DNA of 64,000 nucleotides from an uncultured bacterium (GTDB lineage: Bacteria > Elusimicrobiota > Elusimicrobia > Elusimicrobiales > Elusimicrobiaceae): positions 450,863 through 514,862 of the forward strand of contig CASEWB010000006.1 of assembly GCA_949291545.1 (NCBI GenBank), read 5' to 3'. The position numbers and the translations under genes are program-made. Position 1 is the first letter of the stretch; every line of letters starts with the position of its first letter. Shown one piece after another: positions 32,386-40,627 of this stretch. Below the pieces are notes generated by a model. It saw nothing but the letters and a program-made list of their open reading frames with translations. It had not been told where the DNA came from and did not search any database.

Positions 32386-34247
32386 TGCACCCCGATATTT
32401 ATAAACGGCCGCTGTTGTGGTGTTTGGCGGCGTTAATTGTTCTTTTGTTGTGTTTTTACAGTCCCGCTCCTTCCAAGCGGGACGTTTTCCATTCCCTTCC
32501 GCTAAAAAATGTCACGCTTACAGGCCGTGTAGAAAGCTTTGCCGTAAGCAAGAAAAATTCCAAAAACGTAAAAGTAAAAGTATTCTCCGTCAACGGTCAG
32601 CCCGCGGACGGCTATGTGTATGCACGTTTGACGCAATTTGCCCCCCAGTGGAAAGATACCCTGCAAATAACCGGCCGCCTGCAAGCCCCGTACGGGATAG
32701 ATTTATTGGGCAATTTTGATTGGCGCCGCTACCTAGCCTACCAACATATCTTTACGGAAATTAAAAGCGAGGAGGTCGTTTTAGTACGCCGGGCCGCTTG
32801 GCCGTACCGCGCCGTGCGGGCGCTGCGGGCGGATATTTTGGACGTGTTCAATACGTCTTTCCCAAAGGAACTGGCCGCCATTGCCGGCGGCGTACTGCTG
32901 GGAGAGCGCGGGGAAATTTCGGACGCGCTGTATACGGATTTTCAAGACAGCGGAGCCATTCACTTGTTGGTGGCTTCGGGCGGGAATGTGGGGTTTGTTA
33001 CGCTGGTGACGGTGGCTTTTTGCGGGCTTTTTGGTTTAGGCCGCAAAAAAACGTTGCTGTGCGCCCTGGCGGTGGCGGGTGTTTACACGCTGGCCGCCGG
33101 AGCAGATGCCCCGTTGGTGCGGGCGTATTTTATGGCCGCGTGTGCGTGCGGCGGTTATTTTTTAGGGCGGAACAGTGGGGTATTCCAGGGGTTGCTTGTT
33201 TCCTGCTTTTTGATTTTATGCTTCCAGCCGGCTTCCGTTTTTGAAACGGGCTTTCAAATGTCTTTTTTGGCCACGCTGGCTATTATTGTTTGTTTAAATA
33301 ATTATACTCCGCCAGCTAAATGGCCCGCTTGGGTGCGCTTTTTTGCGCAGATTTTTTTAGCCACGCTTTCCACCCAGCTGGCCTTGCTGCCGATTTTTAC
33401 CAATGTGTTTTATAAAGTGTCCGTAACGGGGCTTTTGTCCAATATGATTTTGGTGCCGTGGGCGTCGGTATTAATGGGGCTCAGTTTTGCTTATTATGTG
33501 TTGGCCAAGTTGCATTTAGGGGTTTTGCTGTATACGCCTGTGTTGTGGTGTTTGGACGGGTTTAAAATTTTGGTTGAATTTTTTGCCTCGTTTCGCTTGT
33601 CTAGCCTGCCTGTCAGCGCGTGGAGCGCTGGGGCGGTGGTGTCGTTTTATGCAGTTTTGTTTTGGTTATTGCATCTGCCGCAAAAAGCATTTGCACGCAA
33701 ACTATTTTGGCCGTGCGTTGGGGCAGCTGTGTTGGTTCCGGTGGTGCAGGCGGGGTTTTTCTCTACGGGGGAAGTGTATTTGCTAAACGAGTGGAACAAA
33801 AGCGCGGCTTTGGTCCGTATGCCGAACGGCGAAACCTTTGTGTTTGGCACGGCCATCGCCCCGGATAAAATGGCGGCGGCCTTGGCAAAAGCGGGGGCCG
33901 TGCGGGCAACGGGGATTTTTTCGTTTGTGGCTGAAGAACCCGCCAGCCAGTGGGCGGCTTTATCCCGCCAAGGGGAAGTAGTGCGCCCCTTTGAACAAGG
34001 GCCCTGGCCCGGGGACGAACTGGCTGTAGGCAAAACGCGTATTCAAGTAGCCTGGGGGCTGCACCGCACGCGTGCTGGCCGGTTTTGGGTAAATGCCGGT
34101 TACTCCGGCACTAAACAAGACGATGTTTCGTATTGCCTTTCACAAGGGAAGGCCCGCGTTTGCCTGGGGGCCGGAGCGCGGTTTGCACAAACGGAACGGG
34201 GGACGGTTCCCCAGCAAAGAAACAGAACCGTCCGGCTCAAAATTTAG
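32385..34247 (+). CDS. comEC: ComEC/Rec2-type DNA uptake channel with degenerate C-terminal domain
   Basis: 620 aa, shorter than the usual 700-800. N-terminal OB-like region (VTLTGRVESFAVSKKNSK), then the competence domain with GVLLGERGEIS and HLLVASGGNVGFVTLV, and about ten membrane segments to residue 450. The tail after about 465 (EVYLLNEWNKSAALVRMPNG) keeps a metallo-beta-lactamase-like beginning but lacks the HxHxDH metal motif, so the nuclease-like domain seems eroded. Coupled to recR by TAATG. It may still transport DNA; whether the cell is competent cannot be judged. Confidence 0.85.
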   Translation: MHPDIYKRPLLWCLAALIVLLLCFYSPAPSKRDVFHSLPLKNVTLTGRVESFAVSKKNSKNVKVKVFSVNGQPADGYVYARLTQFAPQWKDTLQITGRLQAPYGIDLLGNFDWRRYLAYQHIFTEIKSEEVVLVRRAAWPYRAVRALRADILDVFNTSFPKELAAIAGGVLLGERGEISDALYTDFQDSGAIHLLVASGGNVGFVTLVTVAFCGLFGLGRKKTLLCALAVAGVYTLAAGADAPLVRAYFMAACACGGYFLGRNSGVFQGLLVSCFLILCFQPASVFETGFQMSFLATLAIIVCLNNYTPPAKWPAWVRFFAQIFLATLSTQLALLPIFTNVFYKVSVTGLLSNMILVPWASVLMGLSFAYYVLAKLHLGVLLYTPVLWCLDGFKILVEFFASFRLSSLPVSAWSAGAVVSFYAVLFWLLHLPQKAFARKLFWPCVGAAVLVPVVQAGFFSTGEVYLLNEWNKSAALVRMPNGETFVFGTAIAPDKMAAALAKAGAVRATGIFSFVAEEPASQWAALSRQGEVVRPFEQGPWPGDELAVGKTRIQVAWGLHRTRAGRFWVNAGYSGTKQDDVSYCLSQGKARVCLGAGARFAQTERGTVPQQRNRTVRLKI

Positions 34248-34254
34248 CTATAAT
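34201..34254 (+). promoter_or_regulatory. Inverted repeat and promoter upstream of guaD
   Basis: GGACGGTTC (34201-34209) and GAACCGTCC (34225-34233) are perfect 9-bp arms around a 15-nt loop, inside the last codons of comEC. TATAAT (34249-34254) follows. The right arm covers the expected -35 position, so it may be an operator for guaD or an mRNA 3' hairpin. GGGAGGA precedes the guaD ATG. Confidence 0.5.
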
Positions 34255-34279
34255 AAAAAGGCACCCGGGAGGAATAATT

Positions 34280-34768
34280 ATGGAACAAACGGAACTTAAA
34301 CAACATCAAAGATTTTTAAAAGAGGCTGTAAAAATGGCCCAGAAAGGCATGCAGCAAGGAAAGGGCGGCCCGTTTGGTGCGGTGATTGTAAAAGACGGGA
34401 AAATTATTGCTCGGGGCTGCAACCAGGTAACCTCGTCCAACGACCCTACCCGCCACGCGGAAGTGGACGCTATCCGCAAAGCGTGCAAAAAGCTGGGAAC
34501 TTTTGAACTGAAAGACTGTGTGATTTATTCGTCCTGCGAGCCGTGCCCGATGTGCTTGGGCGCCATTTATTGGGCGCGCCCCAAAGCCTTGTTTTTTGCG
34601 GCGGACCGGTTTACCGCGGCTAAGTATGGTTTTGATGACGAGTTTATTTATAAAGAGGTTCCCCTGCCGGTGGAACAACGTTCCTTAAAAACTTATTGCA
34701 TCGACTTGGAAAACAAAAACAAGCCCTTTGAGGAATGGAACGAAAAAGCCGACAAAATTGCTTATTAA
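34280..34768 (+). CDS. guaD: Guanine deaminase, cytidine-deaminase fold
   Basis: Converts guanine to xanthine and ammonia. 162 aa from ATG 34280 (GGGAGGA 6 nt upstream). Zinc site: His59 with Glu61 in HAEVDAI, and Cys89/Cys92 in PCPMC. The sequence LGAIYWARPKA, FDDEFIYKE near residue 120 and overall length match Bacillus-type GuaD closely rather than TadA. Monocistronic between a TATAAT promoter and a terminator. A longer reading from 34133 would overlap comEC and is rejected. Confidence 0.92.
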   Translation: MEQTELKQHQRFLKEAVKMAQKGMQQGKGGPFGAVIVKDGKIIARGCNQVTSSNDPTRHAEVDAIRKACKKLGTFELKDCVIYSSCEPCPMCLGAIYWARPKALFFAADRFTAAKYGFDDEFIYKEVPLPVEQRSLKTYCIDLENKNKPFEEWNEKADKIAY

Positions 34769-34777
34769 CTATTTAAA

Positions 34778-34800
34778 GCCCCGCTTTGGCGGGGTTTTTT
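34778..34800 (+). terminator. Intrinsic terminator of guaD
   Basis: CCCCGC (34779-34784), TTTG loop, GCGGGG (34789-34794), six T residues. Confidence 0.9.
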
Positions 34801-34809
34801 ATGCACGCA

Positions 34810-34831
34810 AGGCCTATCCTCCCCTAGGCCT
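34810..34831. repeat. Inverted repeat AGGCCTA / TAGGCCT
   Basis: Perfect 7-bp arms (34810-34816 and 34825-34831) with an 8-nt C/T-rich loop, between the guaD terminator and the promoter of the next gene. Role unknown; operator is possible. Confidence 0.4.
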
Positions 34832-34873
34832 AATGGCCCTGGCGGGTGCGGAAAAAAAGTTTTACAATAAATA

Positions 34874-35887
34874 ATGATGAAAAAATTTTTATGTGTTTTA
34901 TTGTTTTGCCCGCTGACGCTTTCTGCACAAACTTGGCAGAAAGTTTTTCAAAGCGCCCAAAAAGCCGTTGCCAGCCATCCGCAGCTGACGCTGGCAGCCA
35001 GCCGCCGTTCCCTCCTGCTGGCGCGTAAGAATTTGCAAGCGCCCACCCCCAGTATGCAATTATGGCTTGACGAGCGCCATTCCCCATTAACGCCGGCCCT
35101 TTCTAACCGTTTGAACGGCTGGGCCGCCCTTAGCAACCGGGTGATGCTGCAAGAACGAACCCTGCGGAAAAAACAACTGGATTTTTTTGCCCGCCAAGCC
35201 ACGCTGCCCCCGGAACAATGGCAGAATTTGTTCTCCCGTACGGACGCGCTGGCCGAACACATGGGCGAGGAAACCCCGTATGTGCTAGTAGGCGGGAAAG
35301 AACAGGATTTCCAATCTTTTACGGTATTTAAAAAAATAGTGACGGAGTACCGCTCCTGCTTTCCCCATAAAAAAGTAATTGTGTTTTTAGAAATGTTGCC
35401 GGATAAAGGCTTGCGTTTTGCTTCGCCGCTGTATACCCCCGACAAATACAAACGCTTTGTACAAGCTTTTGCCGGGGAACGCATCAATGTAGCAGGCCTT
35501 GGGGATCCTTCGGTACAGTCGGCCGGCTATCTGGTGCAGGAAAATTCCAATTTGGTTGTTTCTTCGGTAGAGGCGCCGGCGTCTTTGCTGGCCCGCAATG
35601 CCCATATGTCCCGCCGTTTAAAACAGTGGCGGCGTGAATACCCGGATGCGGTATTTTTTGTCTACACAAGCCCCTATGCGGCCGCGTATGACGGGCGCTT
35701 TTCGTTGGCAAACCGCCTGCCGCAGGACGAAGTGTTTGTAGTAAGCATTTCGGCCGTGCGGGACACGCGGGACTTTTTATTCCACCGCTGGAATGGCTTT
35801 AAACAAGCACACGAGGGCGTGTTTGCTTGGAAGGACAAAGAATGGGCCCGTATGAGCGGGTTTGACGCACAAGTCCTTTTACCTTAA
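34874..35887 (+). CDS. Secreted protein of unknown function
   Basis: 337 aa with a clear signal peptide (MMKKFLCVLLFCPLTLSAQ). I do not recognise the family. After a helical N-terminal part (to about residue 125), a block of alternating strands and helices begins: TPYVLVGGKEQDF, KKVIVFLEML, INVAGLGDPSV, AVFFVYTSPY, DEVFVVSIS. The pattern 'hydrophobic strand-GG..., ...FLEM' recalls ChaN/erythromycin-esterase-like folds, but their catalytic His is absent, so this is only a hint. TACAAT (34863-34868) sits 5 nt before ATG 34874 and no Shine-Dalgarno is seen, suggesting a leaderless mRNA. Confidence 0.6.
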   Translation: MMKKFLCVLLFCPLTLSAQTWQKVFQSAQKAVASHPQLTLAASRRSLLLARKNLQAPTPSMQLWLDERHSPLTPALSNRLNGWAALSNRVMLQERTLRKKQLDFFARQATLPPEQWQNLFSRTDALAEHMGEETPYVLVGGKEQDFQSFTVFKKIVTEYRSCFPHKKVIVFLEMLPDKGLRFASPLYTPDKYKRFVQAFAGERINVAGLGDPSVQSAGYLVQENSNLVVSSVEAPASLLARNAHMSRRLKQWRREYPDAVFFVYTSPYAAAYDGRFSLANRLPQDEVFVVSISAVRDTRDFLFHRWNGFKQAHEGVFAWKDKEWARMSGFDAQVLLP

Positions 35888-35894
35888 AAGCCGG

Positions 35895-37313
35895 CTATAG
35901 CGAAATAGGCAGTTTACCGGGGGCCGTGCGGTGCCCCAGCAGCACTTCCGCCGCCGCCTGTTGGAACACGGCTGACGGGCTGAAGGTGAACAGTTGGCTG
36001 TCGCTGTTTAACCCGCGCACTGTCCAAGGGTTCGCAAAACTAATCACTACATTTTCTTGGCTGGAAGAAAGCGCTTTTTTGATTAAAGACGTTTCTCCCT
36101 CTTCTAACCCAATTTTTCCTTTATAGGCTTGATAACGCCGCCAACAAAGCACGGCTAATTTTTCGGCTGGCTGGCCGTGGAAAGATTCCGCCACAATGCC
36201 ATTGGCTTCCAGGGTGCGCAAAAAGGGCGCCGCGGAAAGGCCTTCGTCATTCCCTACCGAAAGATAGTGCAGGGTTTCGCCGGGGCTGAGGGTAAACGGA
36301 GCCCCGCGCCAGGTAAGGGCGCGGTGAGCGGTGCGGGTGGAAAAGTCGGTCGGGGCGAAAGCCGCCGCCTGTGTTTGGGGGAGCACTTCGTCGGCCCGGG
36401 CGCATAGCAAGTTTTGCATTTGTTCGGCGCGGGTAATTAATTTCGGCGGAAGCGTTTGCGAATTTAAAAATTTAAGCAGTTCAAACGGCTTTTCCGGCAC
36501 CAGCAATACATGCGCACCGGCAAAAAGAGCCGCCAAGGCGGCTTGTTTTTCGTTCCCGAGGGCTTTCATACACAGCGCATCGGTGGAAATACAGCCCGTA
36601 AAACCCATTTCTTTTTGCAGTAAATCTTGCAAAACAGCCTGCGAAACGGAAGCCGGATTTTGCTCGTCTAAAGCCGGCACCAGCAAGTGCCCTGCCATTA
36701 CACAGTCGGCCCGGTCCAATAACCGCCGAAACGGCACCAGCTCGTGCTCCCAAATGTGTTGCTTGGTGGAAAGCAAAACCGGCAAGGCTAGGTGGGAGTC
36801 CGTCCCCGTGTTGCCGTGACCGGGGAAATGCTTCAAACTGTTTAAGGCGCCCCCTTTGGATAATCCGTCCATAAAGGCTCCGGCCAAGCGGGTTACCCGC
36901 TCGGGGTCCGCCCCGAAAGAACGCGTATTTACGATGGGGTTGTCGGCGCGGTCGGCCAAGTCCACCACCGGCGCAAAGACCCAATCCACCCCGATGCTTT
37001 TGGCTTGGCGGGCCGTGAGGAGGCCTTTTTCAAAAGCCAAATTTTCGTCGTCTGCGGCACCCAATGCTAGATTGGAAGGCAATAACTCCGCATCGGGCAG
37101 CCAGCGGCCGAGGCCGTCCTCATAATCAGCCGAAATCAAAATCCGTTTATGCGGCGAGGCGGCCCGCAGCGCTTGTGTTAGCGAGGCAACCTCGGTGCGG
37201 GTTCCGCCGTAAAGGCAAAATCCGCCTACGCCCAAGCGGGCCAGCTGCAGGGCTTCTTCTTTATCGGTTTTTCCAAACCAGAAACCCGGGTGTACCAAAC
37301 GGTTGATGTTCAT
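35895..37313 (-). CDS. nagZ: Beta-N-acetylhexosaminidase NagZ (GH3)
   Basis: Removes N-acetylglucosamine from anhydromuropeptides during cell-wall recycling. 472 aa from ATG 37313, which overlaps the anmK stop as ATGA. The GH3 barrel has FAPVVDLADRADNP, the NagZ signature KHFPGHGNTGTDSH carrying the acid/base His-Asp dyad, and the nucleophile Asp in CISTDALCMKAL. A C-terminal extension of about 130 aa makes it longer than the 340-aa E. coli enzyme, as in two-domain Gram-positive NagZ. No signal peptide, so cytoplasmic. Last gene of the recycling operon. Confidence 0.93.
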   Translation of the reverse strand: MNINRLVHPGFWFGKTDKEEALQLARLGVGGFCLYGGTRTEVASLTQALRAASPHKRILISADYEDGLGRWLPDAELLPSNLALGAADDENLAFEKGLLTARQAKSIGVDWVFAPVVDLADRADNPIVNTRSFGADPERVTRLAGAFMDGLSKGGALNSLKHFPGHGNTGTDSHLALPVLLSTKQHIWEHELVPFRRLLDRADCVMAGHLLVPALDEQNPASVSQAVLQDLLQKEMGFTGCISTDALCMKALGNEKQAALAALFAGAHVLLVPEKPFELLKFLNSQTLPPKLITRAEQMQNLLCARADEVLPQTQAAAFAPTDFSTRTAHRALTWRGAPFTLSPGETLHYLSVGNDEGLSAAPFLRTLEANGIVAESFHGQPAEKLAVLCWRRYQAYKGKIGLEEGETSLIKKALSSSQENVVISFANPWTVRGLNSDSQLFTFSPSAVFQQAAAEVLLGHRTAPGKLPISL

Positions 37314-38398
37314 AGTGTGATTTTCCCTAATATCGTTGCGCGAGAAGCACCCGTGGCGCGGGGGCAATGGTTGGTGCGTTTTTTAAGCGCCAGCCACGCA
37401 AACAGCGCAAAAGCCGCGCTTTCTTTGGCTTGCGGGTCTATCCCATAGGAAAGCGTGGTGGTTATTTTGACAGAAGGCAATAATTCCTGCAGATAGCCCA
37501 GCAAGGTGTGGTTGTAACACCCGCCGCCCGATACAACCAGCTCTTTTTGGCAGGTTTTCGGAACAAAATTTATGACAGCTTGCGTCACGGCCGCCGCTGT
37601 AAAATAAGTTAGCGTGGCCAAGCAATCGGCCGCGTGGGCAAAGTGTTCGGGCGGGAAGTGTTTTTGCAGGTAATCTGTGCCAAAAGCATTTTTGTCTAGG
37701 CTTTTGGGTGGTTTCTGCAGGAAATACTTTTGCCGCAGCAGGCGGTGTACAAGCGGTTTGTCCGGCGTGCCTTTGGCGGCAGTTTGGCCGTTTTTGTCAA
37801 AGGGTTTATGCAGCAATTTTTGGGCGGCTAAATCGATTAGCGTATTGCCGGGGCCCACGTCGAACCCAAAGGTTTGAATGTTTTTGCCTACTACGGAAAA
37901 ATTGGAAATACCGCCTACATTTAGCAAAATCTTGGGGGCGGAACGGCCCCAAATATATTCGTCAAAAAAAGGAATCAGGGGGGCGCCTTCGCCTCCTAAG
38001 GCAATATCGGCGGGGCGGAAATCCGACACGACCGGTTTGCCAAAGGCCGCCGCCAGAAAAGCAGGTTCCCCAATTTGCAGCGTATTCGGGATTTTGTCAT
38101 GCGGCCCGTGATAAATGGTCTGCCCGTGTGAACCAATAACCAGCAAATGGTTGGGGGAAAGGTTGAATTCCTTTAAAAACCGCCGGACCGTTTGCGCATA
38201 CAGGCGGCCTAATTCAAAATGCAGGGACGAAAGCTCCGGTGCACGCAGGGAAAACGCTTGCAGCAATTTTTGTTGCAGGGCCGCCGGATACACATAGTTT
38301 TGGAAGTGAAGCACTTTAAACGGGCGCACGGACACCGCACAGACGGTTAAGCCGTCTGCACTGGTGCCGCTCATGAGTCCTAATGCAAATTTAGGCAT
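37310..38398 (-). CDS. anmK: Anhydro-N-acetylmuramic acid kinase
   Basis: Phosphorylates and opens 1,6-anhydroMurNAc to MurNAc-6-phosphate, the substrate of MurQ. 362 aa from ATG 38398 (AAGGTG 7 nt before it; the preceding TTG is not needed). Motifs: GLMSGTSADGL near the N terminus, VIGSHGQTIYHGP, NVGGISNFS, DVGPGNTLID and VVSGGGCYNHTLL. It overlaps murQ by 8 nt and nagZ by 4 nt, so translation is tightly coupled. Confidence 0.96.
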   Translation of the reverse strand: MPKFALGLMSGTSADGLTVCAVSVRPFKVLHFQNYVYPAALQQKLLQAFSLRAPELSSLHFELGRLYAQTVRRFLKEFNLSPNHLLVIGSHGQTIYHGPHDKIPNTLQIGEPAFLAAAFGKPVVSDFRPADIALGGEGAPLIPFFDEYIWGRSAPKILLNVGGISNFSVVGKNIQTFGFDVGPGNTLIDLAAQKLLHKPFDKNGQTAAKGTPDKPLVHRLLRQKYFLQKPPKSLDKNAFGTDYLQKHFPPEHFAHAADCLATLTYFTAAAVTQAVINFVPKTCQKELVVSGGGCYNHTLLGYLQELLPSVKITTTLSYGIDPQAKESAAFALFAWLALKKRTNHCPRATGASRATILGKITL

Positions 38399-39287
38399 CA
38401 ATCACCTTGGTTAAAAACCCTTTTTGTTTTTTTAACAACTGTTGGGCTTGGGCCCGGGATACATTTTTTTTGTACATCACTACTGCGGTTTTGACGTTCT
38501 TGCCGGAAGAAGCCAGCAATTTGGCGGCAGTTTTTTCGTCGGCCCCGGACACGGTGCAAATGAGCCGAATGGCCCGCGCCACCAATTTTTGGTTGGTGGG
38601 TTGGACGTCAATCATCAAATTTCCATAGGTTTTGCCGCATAGCGTCATGGCACCGGTGGTAATGGCGTTTAACGCCATTTTGGTAGCGGTGCCCGCTTTC
38701 ATGCGCGTGGACCCGCATAACGCTTCCGGCCCGGTGGGCAGGCAAATGTGTACTTCCGCCTGGGGGCAGGCTGCTTGCGGGTTACAGGAAATAAGCGCCG
38801 TGCGCGCGCCCAGCCGCCGGGCTTCCGCCAGGGCGCCCATTACATAAGGCGTGCGCCCGCTGGCGGTTAATCCGATTACCAAATCTTCCTTTTTGGCCGC
38901 GCGGCGGATTTCCTGCGCGCCCTGTTTATCGTTGTCTTCGGCACCTTCCTGCGAACGAAACACCGCTTTTTTGCCGCCCGCAATCAAACCGATAATTTGC
39001 GACGGCTTGGTGCCAAAAGTGGGCACACATTCCACCGCTTCCAAGATACCCAGCCGCCCGCTGGTGCCGGCGCCGATAAAAATAATTTTATGTTGGCGGG
39101 CATATGCTTGTGCGGCCATCACCATTACGGCGGCGATTTCTTTGTTGGCCGCTTTTACGGCGCGGGCGGCGTTGAAATCTTCGGCATTGATTTTGCGGGC
39201 AATTTGGCGCGGGGTGGATTTATCCAAATCCAGCGTGTGCGGATTGCGTGTTTCGGTAGCTAAAGCGTTTAAATTAACGGGTTTCAT
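38391..39287 (-). CDS. murQ: N-acetylmuramic acid 6-phosphate etherase
   Basis: Cleaves the lactyl ether of MurNAc-6P to give GlcNAc-6P and D-lactate. 298 aa SIS-domain protein with FIGAGTSGRLG, VGLTASGRTPYVMGAL, GSTRMKAGTATKMALNAITT, all MurQ hallmarks, and a C-terminal helical tail. Its ATG overlaps the ampG stop as ATGA. The SIS fold and neighbours leave little doubt. Confidence 0.96.
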   Translation of the reverse strand: MKPVNLNALATETRNPHTLDLDKSTPRQIARKINAEDFNAARAVKAANKEIAAVMVMAAQAYARQHKIIFIGAGTSGRLGILEAVECVPTFGTKPSQIIGLIAGGKKAVFRSQEGAEDNDKQGAQEIRRAAKKEDLVIGLTASGRTPYVMGALAEARRLGARTALISCNPQAACPQAEVHICLPTGPEALCGSTRMKAGTATKMALNAITTGAMTLCGKTYGNLMIDVQPTNQKLVARAIRLICTVSGADEKTAAKLLASSGKNVKTAVVMYKKNVSRAQAQQLLKKQKGFLTKVIDA

Positions 39288-40627
39288 TGGGCGTCCTCCA
39301 ACGAATGTTTATGCGCGCGGAAAGCGGCTTCGGTTTCTTCGATGGATTTTATTTTAAACGAAAGCGGCACCACGGCTACCGTTACCAAACTAACGACGCT
39401 GGCCAGCAGGAAAAACCCCTCATAACCCAGCTGGGCTTGCAGCCAGCCGGAAGCCATAGAAGGCACCATCATACCCAGCGCCATGATGCCGGTGGAAATA
39501 GCGTAGTGAGAAGTTTTGAATACTCCTTGCGAAATGTACATAATAAACACCGTAAACGCCATTAACGCCAAGCCGTTGCCTAAGTGTTCTAGGGTAATCA
39601 GGGCCGCCACCATAGCCGTTGACGGCTGTGCCCAGGCCATATAGGCGTAGAAAAAGTTGGGTAAAATTAAAATGACGGCAAACGGCCAGATGCATTTTTT
39701 AAATCCGTACTTGGCCAGCAGCCACCCGCCTGCCAGGTTGCCCACGATAACCGCGCCCAGGCCCAGCGTCCCTTTGATAAGCCCATACGACTGCACGCTT
39801 AAGCCCAGCGCTCCTTCGGCCTGCGGTTTAAGCAAAAAGAGCGGAACGATTTTTTCCAAAAAAGCATCGCCCAAGCGGTACAGCAGGATAAAGGCCAAAA
39901 TATACAAAATGTTTTTTTGCGTAAAATAGGTTTTAAACGATTCTCCCCAGGCCGTTCCGTGTGCGGTGTGGACGGGGCCGTCCTCCGCCGGTTTAGGAAG
40001 AGTATGGTTGTGCCACAGCGCGCAGGCGCCAAACAAGGCCGCCAAAAATAAAAACAGCGCAGCCCAGTTGTAGGGCCAAGGAAGTATCCCTTGGGAAGAT
40101 TCTGCCGCCGGCTTGGACAAGGCGCCGGTGGCGGCCACCAAAATTCCGCTGCCCAAAATCATGGCCAGCCGGTAAAAAATGGTGCGGATACCCACAAATT
40201 TGGATTGTTCCACCGGCGATAAAGCCAGCAGATAGTAGCCGTCGGTGGCGATGTCCAGCGTGGCGGAGACAAACGCCCCTGCCAAAAAGCCAAACAGCGA
40301 AAGGGAAAAGAATGTTAAATTATTGGCCGCCTGCGCGTGGGAAAAAGCGTTCCACGCGTTGAGGGCCGCCAATACCAGAAACACGGCAGCCATAGCCGTT
40401 TGCGCTCCCAGCAACCAGCGCCGCTTGGTGGAACGTGCGTCCACCCACGGGCTCCAAAACATTTTTAGCGTCCAGGGTAGGTACAGCCACCCGGTCCAAA
40501 AGGCAATTTGCTCGTTGGAAAAGCCCAAATCGGCATACAACACGGTGGAAACCGTGTTGATAACGATGTACGGAAATCCTTCCGCCAAGTATAAGGTGGG
40601 AATATAGTACCAGGGATTTTTTTTCAT
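39284..40627 (-). CDS. ampG: AmpG-like muropeptide permease (MFS)
   Basis: 447 aa with about 12 membrane helices. The start PWYYIPTLYLAEGFPYIVINT and GFSNEQIAFWTGWLYLPWTLKMFWSPWVD resemble AmpG, which imports GlcNAc-anhydroMurNAc peptides across the inner membrane. ATLDIATDGYYL in helix 4 carries the conserved AmpG-type Asp pair. The gene order with murQ, anmK and nagZ supports the substrate. Coupled to murQ by ATGA and to the upstream gene by a direct junction. Confidence 0.9.
   Translation of the reverse strand: MKKNPWYYIPTLYLAEGFPYIVINTVSTVLYADLGFSNEQIAFWTGWLYLPWTLKMFWSPWVDARSTKRRWLLGAQTAMAAVFLVLAALNAWNAFSHAQAANNLTFFSLSLFGFLAGAFVSATLDIATDGYYLLALSPVEQSKFVGIRTIFYRLAMILGSGILVAATGALSKPAAESSQGILPWPYNWAALFLFLAALFGACALWHNHTLPKPAEDGPVHTAHGTAWGESFKTYFTQKNILYILAFILLYRLGDAFLEKIVPLFLLKPQAEGALGLSVQSYGLIKGTLGLGAVIVGNLAGGWLLAKYGFKKCIWPFAVILILPNFFYAYMAWAQPSTAMVAALITLEHLGNGLALMAFTVFIMYISQGVFKTSHYAISTGIMALGMMVPSMASGWLQAQLGYEGFFLLASVVSLVTVAVVPLSFKIKSIEETEAAFRAHKHSLEDAQ

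Noticed and set aside
34280..34768. tRNA adenosine deaminase TadA for the deaminase gene
   Set aside because: The C-terminal half (FDDEFIYKE and the tail) and LGAIYWARPKA match guanine deaminase better than TadA.
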